Source: Spartobacteria bacterium
Lineage (GTDB): Bacteria; Verrucomicrobiota; Verrucomicrobiia; Chthoniobacterales; UBA10450
DNA length: 64,000 nucleotides
Direction of reading: 5' to 3'
NCBI GenBank assembly: GCA_003134765.1
Contig: PLCM01000032.1
Coordinates: forward strand, 62,001-126,000
Under the pieces are notes generated by a model. It worked only from the letters and a program-made list of their open reading frames with translations. It did no database searches and was not told the DNA's origin. Shown here piece after piece: positions 1 to 8,555 of this stretch (position 1 is the stretch's first letter; the number at the start of each line of letters is the position of its first letter). A program made the translations under genes and the position numbers.

Positions 1-1
1 T

Positions 2-643
2 TCCGGCAAACACGACGCCTTCGCGAACATTCTCGATTTTATCGATCCGAAACGTTTTCTGCTTTTGCCGAACACGAGCGGGGCGCGGAACGCTGAAGAA
101 GCCGTGCGACTGGCGCGGCTCGCGGTGGCGGCCGGCCTCCCAAACTGGGTGAAGCTGGAGATTCATCCGGACGCACGCTATTTGTTGCCCGACCCGGTGG
201 AAACGCTGGCTGCCGCGGAAATTCTCGTGAAGGAAGGGTTCGTTGTTTTGCCTTACATCAACGCGGATCCGGTCCTGGCGAAACGGTTACAGGATGTCGG
301 GACCGCCACCGTAATGCCGCTCGGCTCACCCATCGGGAGTAATCGAGGAATCGAAACGCGCGCGCAGATTGAGATCATCATCGAGCAGGCAACCGTGCCG
401 GTGGTGGTGGATGCCGGCCTGGGCGCGCCTAGCCAGGCCGCCGAAGCGATGGAGATGGGGGCCGACGCAGTCCTGGTGAACACCGCCATCGCCATCGCGT
501 CCGATCCGAGTCGAATGGCGCAGGCCTTTCGCAAAGCGGTCGAGGCCGGCCGCGAAGCGCGCGAGATTGGTTTGGCCGAAATGAGAACGAGCGCGTCGGC
601 CACCAGCCCGCTCACCGGATTTTTCTCCGCACGCGGAGAATAA
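2..643 (+). CDS. thiG: Thiazole synthase ThiG, 5'-truncated by the window edge
   Basis: ThiG makes the thiazole phosphate moiety of thiamine from deoxyxylulose phosphate, dehydroglycine and ThiS thiocarboxylate in the cytoplasm. The frame is open from base 2, and the ORF-track start at 65 is only an internal TTG, so the gene begins outside the window. The visible 213 residues cover most of the TIM barrel. VKLEI carries the lysine expected to form the Schiff base with the sugar, and [13 protein letters not shown] and [12 protein letters not shown] are the phosphate-binding loops typical of the family. The neighbouring thiamine genes would lie to the left, unseen. A small inverted repeat overlaps the stop codon, and a REP element follows at once. 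The family call is firm. Confidence 0.95.
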   Translation, partial: SGKHDAFANILDFIDPKRFLLLPNTSGARNAEEAVRLARLAVAAGLPNWVKLEIHPDARYLLPDPVETLAAAEILVKEGFVVLPYINADPVLAKRLQDVGTATVMPLGSPIGSNRGIETRAQIEIIIEQATVPVVVDAGLGAPSQAAEAMEMGADAVLVNTAIAIASDPSRMAQAFRKAVEAGREAREIGLAEMRTSASATSPLTGFFSARGE

Positions 644-656
644 ATCTTCTGTAGCT

Positions 657-739
657 CTTCTGTAGCCGCTGCCCTGTGGGCAGCGTCTGGATAGCGGCAT
701 CGTTGCTCTCACGCTTCGCACAGCGAAGCGGCTACAGAA
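657..739. repeat. REP pair (BIME), family A (GTAGCCGC head)
   Basis: Two hairpins face each other. The left one is GTAGCC followed by the stem GCTGCCC-TGT-GGGCAGC. The right one is GCTTCGC-ACA-GCGAAGC followed by GGCTAC. The same design recurs around the RAYT gene at 8.1-8.7 kb and at 25.6 kb. It lies between thiG and a minus-strand small ORF, where it could also act as a bidirectional 3' hairpin. Confidence 0.85.
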
Positions 740-740
740 A

Positions 741-965
741 TCAAAGCGGGCGGAACAACACGCCGGCGTCGTTATAAAATTCCACCTGCCGCCCGCCGAC
801 GCGGCGCACGAAACGCCAGCCATGCTGGCGAGTGATCTCGCGCAGTTCGTCATCCGAAAGCGTGCGGACGACTCGCAACTCCGACGGATGCGTCACGGAA
901 TATTCCGGCTTCACCGCGAGCATTCGCGCGATTTTGGCGATGACCGCGGGCAATTGCTCGTCCAT
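741..965 (-). CDS. Small hypothetical protein (74 aa)
   Basis: I do not recognise this 74-residue protein. It has no signal peptide or membrane segment. It looks like a compact soluble alpha/beta fold, with the motif DDELREITRQHGWRF in the middle and VEFYNDAGVLFRPL at the end. It fills the gap between a REP element and the divergently transcribed TIGR00300 gene, whose true start at 1042 leaves this ORF free of overlap. The start codon is preceded by a weak GAGAG at suitable distance. Codon use resembles the neighbours. It is probably real, but only coding potential and position support it. Confidence 0.5.
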   Translation of the reverse strand: MDEQLPAVIAKIARMLAVKPEYSVTHPSELRVVRTLSDDELREITRQHGWRFVRRVGGRQVEFYNDAGVLFRPL

Positions 966-1041
966 CCCGTTACTCTCGCACAGGGGAGAGGAAGGTCACA
1001 AGGTTTGGCGGGGCGACGGGGCTGAGGTAGGTTCCGGCCCG

Positions 1042-2259
1042 ATGTTTTCCGAGACCGTCATCCTTCGGGGCCACATTATCGATTCGCTGATTCTGCCGAA
1101 GGTGCTCGACCAAATCCTGACCCAGGGCGGCGACTTCAAAATCGGCGAAATCAAGATTGGCCAGAACCGCGTCGATCAAAGCTACGCCCGTATCGAGGTC
1201 TCGGCGAAAACCCACGCGGTCCTCGACGAAATTGTCCTGCGTCTTCGCCAGCACGGGGCGGAAGTCCTGGAAAAAGCCGACGTGCAACTGGCGCCCGCGC
1301 CTGCCGACGGAGTTTTCCCGAAGGATTTCTACGTTACCACGAACCAGCAAACGTTTATTACGCTCGAGGGTGCCGAGATCGAAGTCCGACCGGCCTTGAT
1401 GGATTGCGCGGTAACGGTTGATCGCGAGGCGCGCCGCGCGACTGCGAAGAAGTTCCACGAAGTCCGCCGTGGAATGGAAATCGTCGTCGGCCACCAGGGA
1501 ATCAAAGTCGTGCCGGTTCAGCGTTCCACGTCGCGGACGGATGTTTTTGAATTCATGTCGACCAGCATCGCGCTTGAGAAACCGAAGAGCGGGGTGATTC
1601 GAGAGATGGCGACGGAGCTAAAGCGCGCCCGGGACGTGGGCGGCAAGATTCTGGTCGTGGCCGGTCCGGCGGTGGTGCATACCGGGGCGGTTCCGCATCT
1701 GGAGAAGTTGATCGAGTGGGGTTACATCGACCTTCTTTTCGGTGGGAATGCGATCGCGTTGCACGACATCGAGAACGCACTCTTCGGCACTTCGCTCGGG
1801 ATCAACCTGGAGCGGGGCTCCCTGGCGGAGCGCGGCCACGAAAATCAGATGCGCGCGATCAATGTTATCCGGGAAGCGGGGAGCATTTCGCGCGCGGTCG
1901 AAACCGGCACGCTCAAGAGCGGGATCATGTCTGCTTGCGTGCGCCACGGGGTGGAGTTCATCCTGGCGGGTTCGATCCGTGACGATGGCCCGCTGCCGGA
2001 GGTCATTACCGACACGCTCGCGGCGCAGGATGCAATGCGCGAGAAGATCACCGGTGTTACCACCGCGTTGATGATGGGAACAATGCTGCACTCGATGGCG
2101 GTCGCGAATCTCCTGCCAGCGACGGTGAAGACCTTGTGCATTGATGTGAATCCGGCCGCGGTCAGCAAGTTGACCGAACGCGGCTCTTTTCAATCACTGG
2201 GTCTGGTCTCCGATCTGGAGCCTTTCCTGCGTGAGTTGACCGTGGCGCTGGCGCGTTAG
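1042..2259 (+). CDS. TIGR00300 family protein (LOR/SDH-type), probable ornithine cyclodeaminase
   Basis: This 405-residue cytoplasmic protein matches the TIGR00300 family, with the LOR/SDH conserved region. The family includes the methanogen ornithine cyclodeaminase (MMP1218 type) and the C-terminal half of cyanobacterial ArgZ/AgrE, which turns ornithine into proline using NAD. The N-terminal part (1-110) is the LOR/SDH beta domain. A Rossmann-like part follows, with VVAGPAVVHTG near residue 210 and LLFGGNAIALHDIE. The ORF track starts at 832, but homologues begin with MFSETVILRGHI, so I start at 1042. The stop lies 14 bases before an arginine-hydrolase-like gene, so the two are probably co-transcribed. 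The family call is firm; the reaction is inferred from characterised relatives. Confidence 0.8.
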   Translation: MFSETVILRGHIIDSLILPKVLDQILTQGGDFKIGEIKIGQNRVDQSYARIEVSAKTHAVLDEIVLRLRQHGAEVLEKADVQLAPAPADGVFPKDFYVTTNQQTFITLEGAEIEVRPALMDCAVTVDREARRATAKKFHEVRRGMEIVVGHQGIKVVPVQRSTSRTDVFEFMSTSIALEKPKSGVIREMATELKRARDVGGKILVVAGPAVVHTGAVPHLEKLIEWGYIDLLFGGNAIALHDIENALFGTSLGINLERGSLAERGHENQMRAINVIREAGSISRAVETGTLKSGIMSACVRHGVEFILAGSIRDDGPLPEVITDTLAAQDAMREKITGVTTALMMGTMLHSMAVANLLPATVKTLCIDVNPAAVSKLTERGSFQSLGLVSDLEPFLRELTVALAR

Positions 2260-2273
2260 CGGTTTTTTCGGAT

Positions 2274-3086
2274 ATGCGCCAGTTGCTTCTTTGCCCGCCG
2301 GATTACTACGGAATCGAATACGAGATTAATCCCTGGATGAGCCGCGCGCGTGGCGCGGATACGCCACTGGTCCAGGCGCAATGGAAAGGACTCTTCGAGA
2401 CGCTCTCCAGGCTCGAATGCAAGATCGAGCTTGTCCCGCCCAAGCCGAAATTGCCGGACATGGTTTTCACGGCCAATGCCGGCCTCACCGTCGGCCGCCG
2501 TTTCATTCCCAGTAATTTTCGGCACGAAGAGCGGGCCGGCGAAGCGCCGCATTTCGCGCGGTGGATGGAAGAGCACGGCTACGAAATAGTCTGGCTGCCG
2601 AAGGATCTTTATTTCGAAGGGGAAGGCGATGCGCTCTTCGGTGGTGACGTTCTCTTCTGTGGCTACAAATTTCGCTCCGACATCAATTCGCATCGCGCCG
2701 TCGCCGACAACCTTGGTTGCCTCGTGATCTCAGTGGAGCTGGTCGACCCGCGGTTTTACCACATCGACACCTGCTTTTGTCCGTTGCCCGACGGGGGTGC
2801 GTTCTGGTTTCCCGACGCGTTCGATGAATATGGGCAGCGCGCGATTCGCGATCATTTGCGGGATTTGATCGACGTGGCGCCGGACGAGGCCGCCCATTTT
2901 TCCTGCAACGCCGTCGTCCTCGGGCGCGATGTTGTTTTGCCGGAGGGTGCGCCGACGCTGGTCAGCACGCTGAAAGAGCGCGGCTACACCTGCCATCCGT
3001 TACCGATGAGCGAATTCCTCAAAGCCGGCGGTGCCTGCAAGTGCCTGACGATGTTCATGCCGCAACGGGAAAGTATTAAGGGTTAA
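2274..3086 (+). CDS. Amidinotransferase/DDAH-fold arginine hydrolase, ArgZ N-domain-like
   Basis: The 270-residue protein has the guanidine-modifying-enzyme fold. Visible landmarks are TANAG (Asn68), FEGEGD (114-119), FYHIDTCF with His163 and Asp165, and a C-terminal GGACKCLTM in which Cys257 is the likely nucleophile. These fit the dihydrolase domain of cyanobacterial ArgZ/AgrE, which converts arginine to ornithine, CO2 and ammonia, as well as DDAH-type dimethylarginine hydrolases. Its partner is the TIGR00300 gene 14 bases upstream, which corresponds to the other half of ArgZ/AgrE. Together they would give arginine to ornithine to proline. The gene ends inside an AT-rich inverted repeat shared with polX. 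The fold is firm; ArgZ over DDAH activity is inferred from the neighbour and the TANAG asparagine. Confidence 0.75.
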   Translation: MRQLLLCPPDYYGIEYEINPWMSRARGADTPLVQAQWKGLFETLSRLECKIELVPPKPKLPDMVFTANAGLTVGRRFIPSNFRHEERAGEAPHFARWMEEHGYEIVWLPKDLYFEGEGDALFGGDVLFCGYKFRSDINSHRAVADNLGCLVISVELVDPRFYHIDTCFCPLPDGGAFWFPDAFDEYGQRAIRDHLRDLIDVAPDEAAHFSCNAVVLGRDVVLPEGAPTLVSTLKERGYTCHPLPMSEFLKAGGACKCLTMFMPQRESIKG

Positions 3087-3128
3087 GTTTTAAGGTGCGA
3101 ATTCCGCTTAACACTTAAACCTTAAAAC
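3074..3128. repeat. AT-rich inverted repeat (family G) between convergent genes
   Basis: GTTTTAAGG (3087-3095) pairs with CCTTAAAAC (3120-3128), with further nested TTAAG/CTTAA matches. Both convergent genes stop inside it, so it could be a bidirectional terminator. A closely similar TTAAGTGTTAAG-type element lies at 34.7 kb between divergent starts, so this is more likely a dispersed repeat that may act as a terminator here. Confidence 0.6.
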
Positions 3129-4920
3129 TGGTTCGTTTCTTCTCGAGCGCCGCTTCGATCTTTCCGAGCGGCAGGCAGTTCATTACCTCTTTTTTCGTCA
3201 GCCAGCCCTTGCGCGCGACGCCGACGCCGAACCACAACTCCTGGAGCCGTTCGACGCCGTGCGCGTCGGGGTTGATCACGCATTTCACTCCCTTGTCCTT
3301 CGCCAGAGGCCACCAGCGCCAGTCGAGATCGAGTCGTTTCGGCGCGGCGTTGATCTCGATCCAGGTGCCGGTCTCCGCCGCCGCCTCGATGACGGCCGGA
3401 ATATCCACGGCGTACGGATCGCGTTTTAGGAGCAAACGGCCCGTCGGATGGGCGAGCATCGTCACGTAAGGGTTCTGCATCGCGCGGACGATCCGGCGCG
3501 TCATGTCCGCTTCGGAGAGCGTGAACCCGGAGTGCACGGACGCGACGACGTAATCGAGCTCCGCCAGGATTTCGTTGGGAAAATCGAGCGAGCCGTCGCG
3601 CAGGATATCGCACTCGACTCCCGCGAAGAGACGGAAGTTTTCGAAATCTTCGTTGAGCTTGCGGATCATCGCCAGTTGCACGCGCAACCGGGCCGCATCC
3701 AGGCCGCGTGCCTGGATCGAGCTGCGGCTGTGATCCGCGATCCCGAGGTATTGGAGCCCGAGCTCCTGCGCGGCGGCCGCCATTTCCTCGAGGGAATTGC
3801 GTCCGTCGCTCGCCGTCGTGTGGCAATGAAAAGTGCCGCGCAGGTTTTCCGCCTCGACGAGGCGGGGAAGAGTGCCGGCTGAGGCAGCGTCAAATTCGCC
3901 GGAGTTCTCGCGTAATTCCGGCGGAATGTAATCGAGATCGAGCGCGCGATAGAGTTCGGTCTCGTCCCGAATCACGGGAATCTTTTGCGGCGATGTTTTT
4001 TTGGTAGGGACGCCGCGCTGCGGCGTCCGGTCGGCGCGGCGCGCCGACCCTACCTCCGGCACCGCTTCGCCGAGACGATATTCGTTCAACGTCCATCCGC
4101 GCTGCAACGCCCGGCTCCGGACTTCGATATTGTGTTCTTTGCTCCCGGTAAAATAATTCAGCGCAAACGGATATTCCGCCGCGCTTACCACGCGCAGATC
4201 GCATTGAATGCCGGAGCACAACCGCACACTCGACTTCGTCGGCCCCTGGGCGATGACCGATTCGACGAGCGGATGCTGGACAAACATCGCGGAAATCTCC
4301 GCGGGCGCCGAAGTCGCCACGATAAAATCGAGATCGCGCACGATCTCCTTGCGGCGGCGATAACTGCCGGCGATGCAAACATGCAACGCTTCCGGATGCG
4401 CCCGCAGGTCGCTTTGCAATTGTTCGGCTTCCCCCGCGATCTGCCCGAGATGGAACGAGCCGGCGTATTTCTGCCGCTCATCGATGGCGCGACCGAGCTT
4501 TTCCTGCGTCGTCTTGCCGAATCCAGGCAGTTCCGCAACCCGCCCGGCGACGCAGGCCTCGCGCAACTGCGCGATTGAGCTGACCTGCAATTTTTCGTGC
4601 AACGCTTTGATTTTTTTTGCGCCGAGCCCGGGCAAGGAGAAGAGCTCGAGGATGTCGGCCGGAAATTCCGCACGCAGTTCGTCGAAGAATTTCAGCGATC
4701 CGGTTTCAACGAGTTCTTTGATCTTCGCCGCGATCGCCTTGCCGACGCCGGGAATTTTTTCCAGCGTCTCCTGGTCGCCGAGATCGGTGATGTTCCCACC
4801 CCAGGTTTCGAGTGAACGGGCCGCGTTCGTGTAAGCGCGGATCTTGAACGGGTTCTCATCTTTCAATTCGAGAAGAGTCGCGATCTTGTCGAGCACGTCC
4901 GCGATCGTGGCCTTGTCCAT
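3115..4920 (-). CDS. polX: DNA polymerase X family (Pol X core + PHP phosphatase domain), with an in-frame REP insertion
   Basis: PolX is a DNA repair polymerase with 3'-5' exonuclease/AP-endonuclease activity from its PHP domain. Helix-hairpin-helix segments (PGVGKAIAAKI, PGLGAKKIKAL, PGFGKTTQEKL) fill the first 150 residues. GSYRRRKE with RDLDF and a later CDLRVV supply the three metal-binding aspartates. The PHP domain (about 355-600) starts at TFHCHTTASDG and has HSGFT, AHPTG and INPDAHG. The track start at 5283 runs through a repeat. B. subtilis PolX begins like MDKATIADVLDKI, so I use 4920; an ATG at 4935 is the alternative. Residues about 289-306 (GSARRADRTPQRGVPT) are encoded by a GTAG palindrome inserted in the interdomain linker. 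Confidence 0.9.
   Translation of the reverse strand: MDKATIADVLDKIATLLELKDENPFKIRAYTNAARSLETWGGNITDLGDQETLEKIPGVGKAIAAKIKELVETGSLKFFDELRAEFPADILELFSLPGLGAKKIKALHEKLQVSSIAQLREACVAGRVAELPGFGKTTQEKLGRAIDERQKYAGSFHLGQIAGEAEQLQSDLRAHPEALHVCIAGSYRRRKEIVRDLDFIVATSAPAEISAMFVQHPLVESVIAQGPTKSSVRLCSGIQCDLRVVSAAEYPFALNYFTGSKEHNIEVRSRALQRGWTLNEYRLGEAVPEVGSARRADRTPQRGVPTKKTSPQKIPVIRDETELYRALDLDYIPPELRENSGEFDAASAGTLPRLVEAENLRGTFHCHTTASDGRNSLEEMAAAAQELGLQYLGIADHSRSSIQARGLDAARLRVQLAMIRKLNEDFENFRLFAGVECDILRDGSLDFPNEILAELDYVVASVHSGFTLSEADMTRRIVRAMQNPYVTMLAHPTGRLLLKRDPYAVDIPAVIEAAAETGTWIEINAAPKRLDLDWRWWPLAKDKGVKCVINPDAHGVERLQELWFGVGVARKGWLTKKEVMNCLPLGKIEAALEKKRTSFKV
4003..4054. repeat. REP pair (family B) inside polX
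   Basis: The element reads GGTAGGGACGCCGC-GCT-GCGGCGTCC, then GTCGGCGC-GGC-GCGCCGAC and CCTACC. Both ends therefore carry GTAG heads facing outward. Family B copies also sit in intergenic positions at 47.8 and 53.0 kb. Here it is in frame with polX and adds a basic linker peptide. Confidence 0.85.
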
Positions 4921-4949
4921 CGATACAATTGTCATACAACCCACTGAGA

Positions 4950-5042
4950 CTGTCATCCCGAGCGTAGCGAAGCGAAGTCGAGGGACCCCGATGAGAGTCG
5001 ATCGACGCACTGCGGGATCCCTCGACTTCGCTCGGGATGACA
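4950..5042. repeat. Inverted repeat family C (TGTCATCCCGAGCG)
   Basis: The arms are TGTCATCCCGAGCG plus GTCGAGGGACCC on the left and their near-complement GGGATCCCTCGACTTCGCTC plus GGGATGACA on the right, with about 30 unrelated bases between. At least six further copies occur in the window. This one separates the 5' end of polX from the 3' end of the transglycosylase gene. Confidence 0.85.
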
Positions 5043-5068
5043 GGCGTAACCCGCCCGTTTCAGAATCC

Positions 5069-5671
5069 CTACATTCGCCCGCGCCGCTTGTAGAATTCGT
5101 AGCGGGCGATGATCGAATCGACGTACTTGCGGGTGCCCGGAAAATCGATGTTCGCGAGGAAGGTTTTCGCGGCCACCGCTTTGGTATCGTCACCTCCCGC
5201 CCACCGCAACGCCCGGCTCGCACCGGCGTTGTATTCGGCGAGCGCAAAGGGAAGGGGATTGGCCTGGTTTTGCCAATGCTCAATCGCCCGGCGCAGATAC
5301 CAGGTGCCGGCTTCGAGATTCGTCTTCGGATCGAACAATTCTTCCGCGCGGAAATTCTCCACTTTCGTTTCCCGCGCCCATTCCGCCGCGGCTTTTTCGC
5401 TCACCTGCATCAAACCGCGTTCACCCGCGGTGCCAAATTTCTGCGCGTCGAACCGACTCTCTCGCCAGACCACCGCTTTTACCAGCATCGGGTCGAGCTG
5501 ATGCTCGGCGGCTACCGCGCGAATGAGCGCGTCGTGCTGCTGAAAACGGGCCGGGCTGATCCATTCGTAGAGCGTGTAGAGCGGATCGCCCGAGCGCATC
5601 GAGAGATAGATCAGGCCCGCCGCTCCGGCGAGGAGGGCGCAGATGATTAGCTTGAACAAAAATCGGGTCAT
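5069..5671 (-). CDS. Soluble lytic murein transglycosylase (SLT domain)
   Basis: The 200-residue protein has an N-terminal membrane anchor or signal (FLFKLIICALLAGAAGLIYL, residues 4-23) followed by one SLT goose-lysozyme-like domain in the periplasm, where it would cleave the MurNAc-GlcNAc bond. The catalytic glutamate lies in VVWRESRFD. GERGLMQV and AEYNAGASRALRW are the standard family motifs. At 200 residues it is a minimal single-domain form, without the superhelical region of Slt70. It is divergent from priA with 86 bases between starts and separated from polX by a family C repeat, so it is probably monocistronic. Confidence 0.9.
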   Translation of the reverse strand: MTRFLFKLIICALLAGAAGLIYLSMRSGDPLYTLYEWISPARFQQHDALIRAVAAEHQLDPMLVKAVVWRESRFDAQKFGTAGERGLMQVSEKAAAEWARETKVENFRAEELFDPKTNLEAGTWYLRRAIEHWQNQANPLPFALAEYNAGASRALRWAGGDDTKAVAAKTFLANIDFPGTRKYVDSIIARYEFYKRRGRM

Positions 5672-5712
5672 TCGGTCGTAGCTCGTGCCCCAAAAAATTT
5701 CATGGATAAGTA

Positions 5713-5752
5713 GTCGATTACGAGCAGGAGCACGAGCACGATTACGAATCTG
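5713..5752. repeat. Solo (GAKYAY)n hexamer repeat, family K
   Basis: A run of hexamers (GATTACGAGCAGGAGCACGA and on) sits directly upstream of priA. It resembles the terminal repeats of the S23-like cassette at 26.7-27.2 kb and the copy at 9738-9774. Confidence 0.65.
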
Positions 5753-5757
5753 AGCAG

Positions 5758-7989
5758 ATGAGCAAATCCTCCTACGCCCGCGTCATCATCGACCGTTCGA
5801 TCCATCGCGAACTCGATTATCTCATTCCAGAGATGCTGGCGGAGAAGTTGGGCATCGGATCGCGGGTGCGCGTTCCGTTCCGGGAAAGGTCGGCATTGGC
5901 GACCGTGGTGGCGGTGCTCGAGGAGACGGACGCCCAAGGGATCCGGCCGATCGAAGCGCTCGTGGGCGACAAACCGGTTCTGAGTGCGAAGCTCATCGAG
6001 CTGGCGCGCTGGATGGGCGCCTATTATTGCTGCCCCATCGAAGCGGTCATGCGGAGTTTGCTGCCGCAGGTAATCCGAAGGGCGGAGGTGACCTGGAAGA
6101 AGCAACTTTTTGTCAGCGCTGCCAAAGAGATCCCGTCGGACGAGATCGACAAATTGCGACGTCGGGCACCGCGGCAGGCGGAATTACTGGAAGCCGTTTC
6201 AAAATTGCGCCAGCCGGTGCCCGCGGCGGACTTGTTGCGGGAAACGTCGCTCGATAACCAGACTCTGCGGGCGCTGGAGAAGCGAGGTTTTATCGTCCTC
6301 CGCGAGGAGGCCGTCGCGCGCGATCCGCACGCGGAGGACCTCTTCATTGCTTCGAGCGATCTCGTGCTCAATCCCGAGCAGGCCGCGGCGCTGGGCGCCG
6401 TCGAAGAAGCGCTCGTGGCGCCGGCGAAGGCGAAACCGATTCTGCTCCATGGCGTTACCGGGAGCGGCAAGACGGAAATTTATTTGCAGGCCATTCACTC
6501 GACGTTGTCCCGGGGCAGGACCGCGATCGTGCTTGTGCCCGAGATTTCGCTCACTCCCCAAACCGTTGAGCGCTTCAAGAGTCGTTTCGCTGAGGCGCAG
6601 GATACGGTCGCGGTTTTGCACAGCCATCTGTCCGAAGGCGAGCGGCACGATGAATGGCACAAGATCCACGCCGGCCGCGCCCGGATCGTGGTGGGCGCCC
6701 GGAGCGCCGTCTTCGCCCCGCTGGAAAATCTCGGCCTCATCGTCGTCGATGAAGAGCACGAAACTTCGTATAAACAGGAGGAAGCTCCGCGCTATCACGC
6801 CCGGGATGTGGCGGTCGTGCGCGCGAAGATGGAGCAATGCGTTGTTCTCCTGGGAACCGCCACCCCGTCGCTGGAGAGTTATCACAATGCGATCCAGCAG
6901 AAATACCGGCTGCTGAACCTCACCCAGCGGGTGGACAACTGCCAGATGCCGTTGATGCGGATTGTCGATCTTCGGCTGGAGCGACGGAAGCAAAAGGTCG
7001 CCGCGATTCTCTCGGAGAAATTGCGCGCCGCGATCACGTCCCGCCTCGAAAAGCACGAGCAGACGATCCTCTTCCTGAACCGTCGCGGCTTTTCCACCTC
7101 GCTCCTCTGCAGTAACTGCGGGGAAGCGCGCGACTGCCCCAATTGCAGCGTCGCGCTTACTTTCCATCGCGGTGCAGCGCGGCTGAGTTGCCACTTATGC
7201 GGGCACACGGCCGCGGTGCCAAAGAAATGCCCGGCCTGTTCCCAGGACGCATTGATCTATTCCGGATTCGGGACGGAGAAAGTGGAAGCGAACGTGACCC
7301 AGCTTTTCCCCGGGGCGGTCGTGCGCCGGATGGATGCCGATTCGATGTCGCGCAAGGACGCGTATCGCGAAACGCTTCACGCCTTTCGCGCCGGCAAGAT
7401 CGACATCCTCGTCGGGACCCAGATGATCGCGAAAGGCCTGCACTTCCCGAATGTGACGCTGGTTGGAATTATCAACGCCGATCTCGCCTTGCATATGCCC
7501 GATTTCCGGGCGGGCGAGCGGACGTTCCAATTGCTCACGCAAGTTGCCGGTCGGGCCGGCCGCGGCGAAACGCCCGGCGAAGTGTTTGTCCAGACCTACA
7601 CGCCGTTTAGTCCCTCGATCCAGTTTGCGCGCCATCACGATTTCGCCGGCTATTTCCAACAGGAGCTGGAATTCCGGGAGCGTTGCGATTTCCCGCCGTT
7701 CAAGCACGCGGTCCTGATCACGGTGCGTTCCGCCCATGAAGCGCGGGCGCAGTTCTCCGCCGAGACAATCACGCGCCGGCTCAAGGAAGCGTTGCCGGCC
7801 GAGTTCATCCTGAGCTCACCGGTGCCTGCCCCGCTGGAAAAATTGCAGGGCCATTTTCGTTTTCACATTCTGATGCGCGGCGAAGCCATCATGCGCCTGA
7901 GCCGCCTTATTCGCGAAACGCTCGACAAACTTCCGCTGCCCGAGGATGTCGTCGCCTCGGTGGATGTCGATCCGTATCAATTGCTGTAG
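5758..7989 (+). CDS. priA: Primosomal protein N', replication restart helicase PriA
   Basis: PriA recognises stalled forks and reloads the replisome. The 743 residues show the N-terminal 3'-DNA-binding domain (about 1-110), Walker A GVTGSGKTE (about 232-240), the DEEH box VVDEEHETSYKQ (about 330), and the paired zinc-binding cysteines CSNCGEARDCPNC and CHLCGHTAAVPKKCPAC (about 450-493). Conserved motifs V/VI follow (GTQMIAKGLHFPNVTLVG, QVAGRAGRG), as does the usual C-terminal domain. Length is normal. The start is immediately downstream of a family K repeat, and the stop TAG is the TAG of a GTAG REP head (CTG-TAG-CATCC). Confidence 0.97.
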   Translation: MSKSSYARVIIDRSIHRELDYLIPEMLAEKLGIGSRVRVPFRERSALATVVAVLEETDAQGIRPIEALVGDKPVLSAKLIELARWMGAYYCCPIEAVMRSLLPQVIRRAEVTWKKQLFVSAAKEIPSDEIDKLRRRAPRQAELLEAVSKLRQPVPAADLLRETSLDNQTLRALEKRGFIVLREEAVARDPHAEDLFIASSDLVLNPEQAAALGAVEEALVAPAKAKPILLHGVTGSGKTEIYLQAIHSTLSRGRTAIVLVPEISLTPQTVERFKSRFAEAQDTVAVLHSHLSEGERHDEWHKIHAGRARIVVGARSAVFAPLENLGLIVVDEEHETSYKQEEAPRYHARDVAVVRAKMEQCVVLLGTATPSLESYHNAIQQKYRLLNLTQRVDNCQMPLMRIVDLRLERRKQKVAAILSEKLRAAITSRLEKHEQTILFLNRRGFSTSLLCSNCGEARDCPNCSVALTFHRGAARLSCHLCGHTAAVPKKCPACSQDALIYSGFGTEKVEANVTQLFPGAVVRRMDADSMSRKDAYRETLHAFRAGKIDILVGTQMIAKGLHFPNVTLVGIINADLALHMPDFRAGERTFQLLTQVAGRAGRGETPGEVFVQTYTPFSPSIQFARHHDFAGYFQQELEFRERCDFPPFKHAVLITVRSAHEARAQFSAETITRRLKEALPAEFILSSPVPAPLEKLQGHFRFHILMRGEAIMRLSRLIRETLDKLPLPEDVVASVDVDPYQLL

Positions 7990-8076
7990 CATCCGGGGCT
8001 TCGCAAACAGCGAAGCGGCTACAGAAGAGACTTGTGGCGGGCGCTTTCTTCTGTAGCCGCTGCCCTGTGGGCAGCA
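7985..8076. repeat. REP cluster (family A) downstream of the RAYT gene
   Basis: GTAG at 7986 (also the priA stop) pairs with CTAC at 8019-8022, which follows the stem GCTTCGC/GCGAAGC. A second head, GTAGCCGCTGCCCTGTGGGC, follows at 8053. This is the 3' flank of the transposase gene. Confidence 0.85.
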
Positions 8077-8086
8077 TCTTGGCGGC

Positions 8087-8554
8087 TCACACGCGGTCGA
8101 TTCTGATAATTTCCCCGGCGTACGGCCAGTCTCGGGCGTCTCTTACAAGACCGGCCCGCACCGGATTTTCGCGCACGTAATTCCACTTTTGTGCGTAACT
8201 CTCCTCACTTCGCAACACATGATCAAAAAATCTACGCTGCCAAAGCGGTTCTGTGCTCGTATCGCGCACGATTTGTTTATCCAAGCATTGCTTCAGCATG
8301 CCAACCCATCGACCAAGCATAAAGTCATCGTGCCCGCAGACGAATAAATGAATATGATCGGGCATGATCACGTAGCGTCCCACCGCGATGTTGCGCTCGG
8401 AGTAGGCGCGTTCTGCGAATTGGATGAATGCAGTTGCGACTGGGTTGCTGGCAAGGATCGGTCGGCGTCGATACGTGCAAGCCCTGACAAAGAAAACGGG
8501 GTTACTGGGAACGACGCGGCCAAGTCGTGGCGGAGTTCTGGGGTAACTCTTCAT
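8087..8554 (-). CDS. REP-associated tyrosine transposase (RAYT, TnpA_REP/IS200-like)
   Basis: The 155-residue protein is a Y1 HUH single-strand DNA transposase of the REP-associated subfamily. MPDHIHLFV carries the HUH metal-binding pair, and YAQKWNYVRENPVRAGLV carries the tyrosine region plus the NPV-AGL signature typical of RAYTs. WQRRFFDHVLRSEESY is the usual linker. Known RAYTs bind and cleave REP hairpins with a GTAG-type head. This gene has such heads 3 bases upstream of its ATG (8558) and downstream of its stop (8053), a classic REPtron arrangement. Length and motifs appear complete, so it may be active. It is probably domesticated, since the family is usually single-copy and vertically inherited. 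Confidence 0.92.
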   Translation of the reverse strand: MKSYPRTPPRLGRVVPSNPVFFVRACTYRRRPILASNPVATAFIQFAERAYSERNIAVGRYVIMPDHIHLFVCGHDDFMLGRWVGMLKQCLDKQIVRDTSTEPLWQRRFFDHVLRSEESYAQKWNYVRENPVRAGLVRDARDWPYAGEIIRIDRV

Positions 8555-8555
8555 C

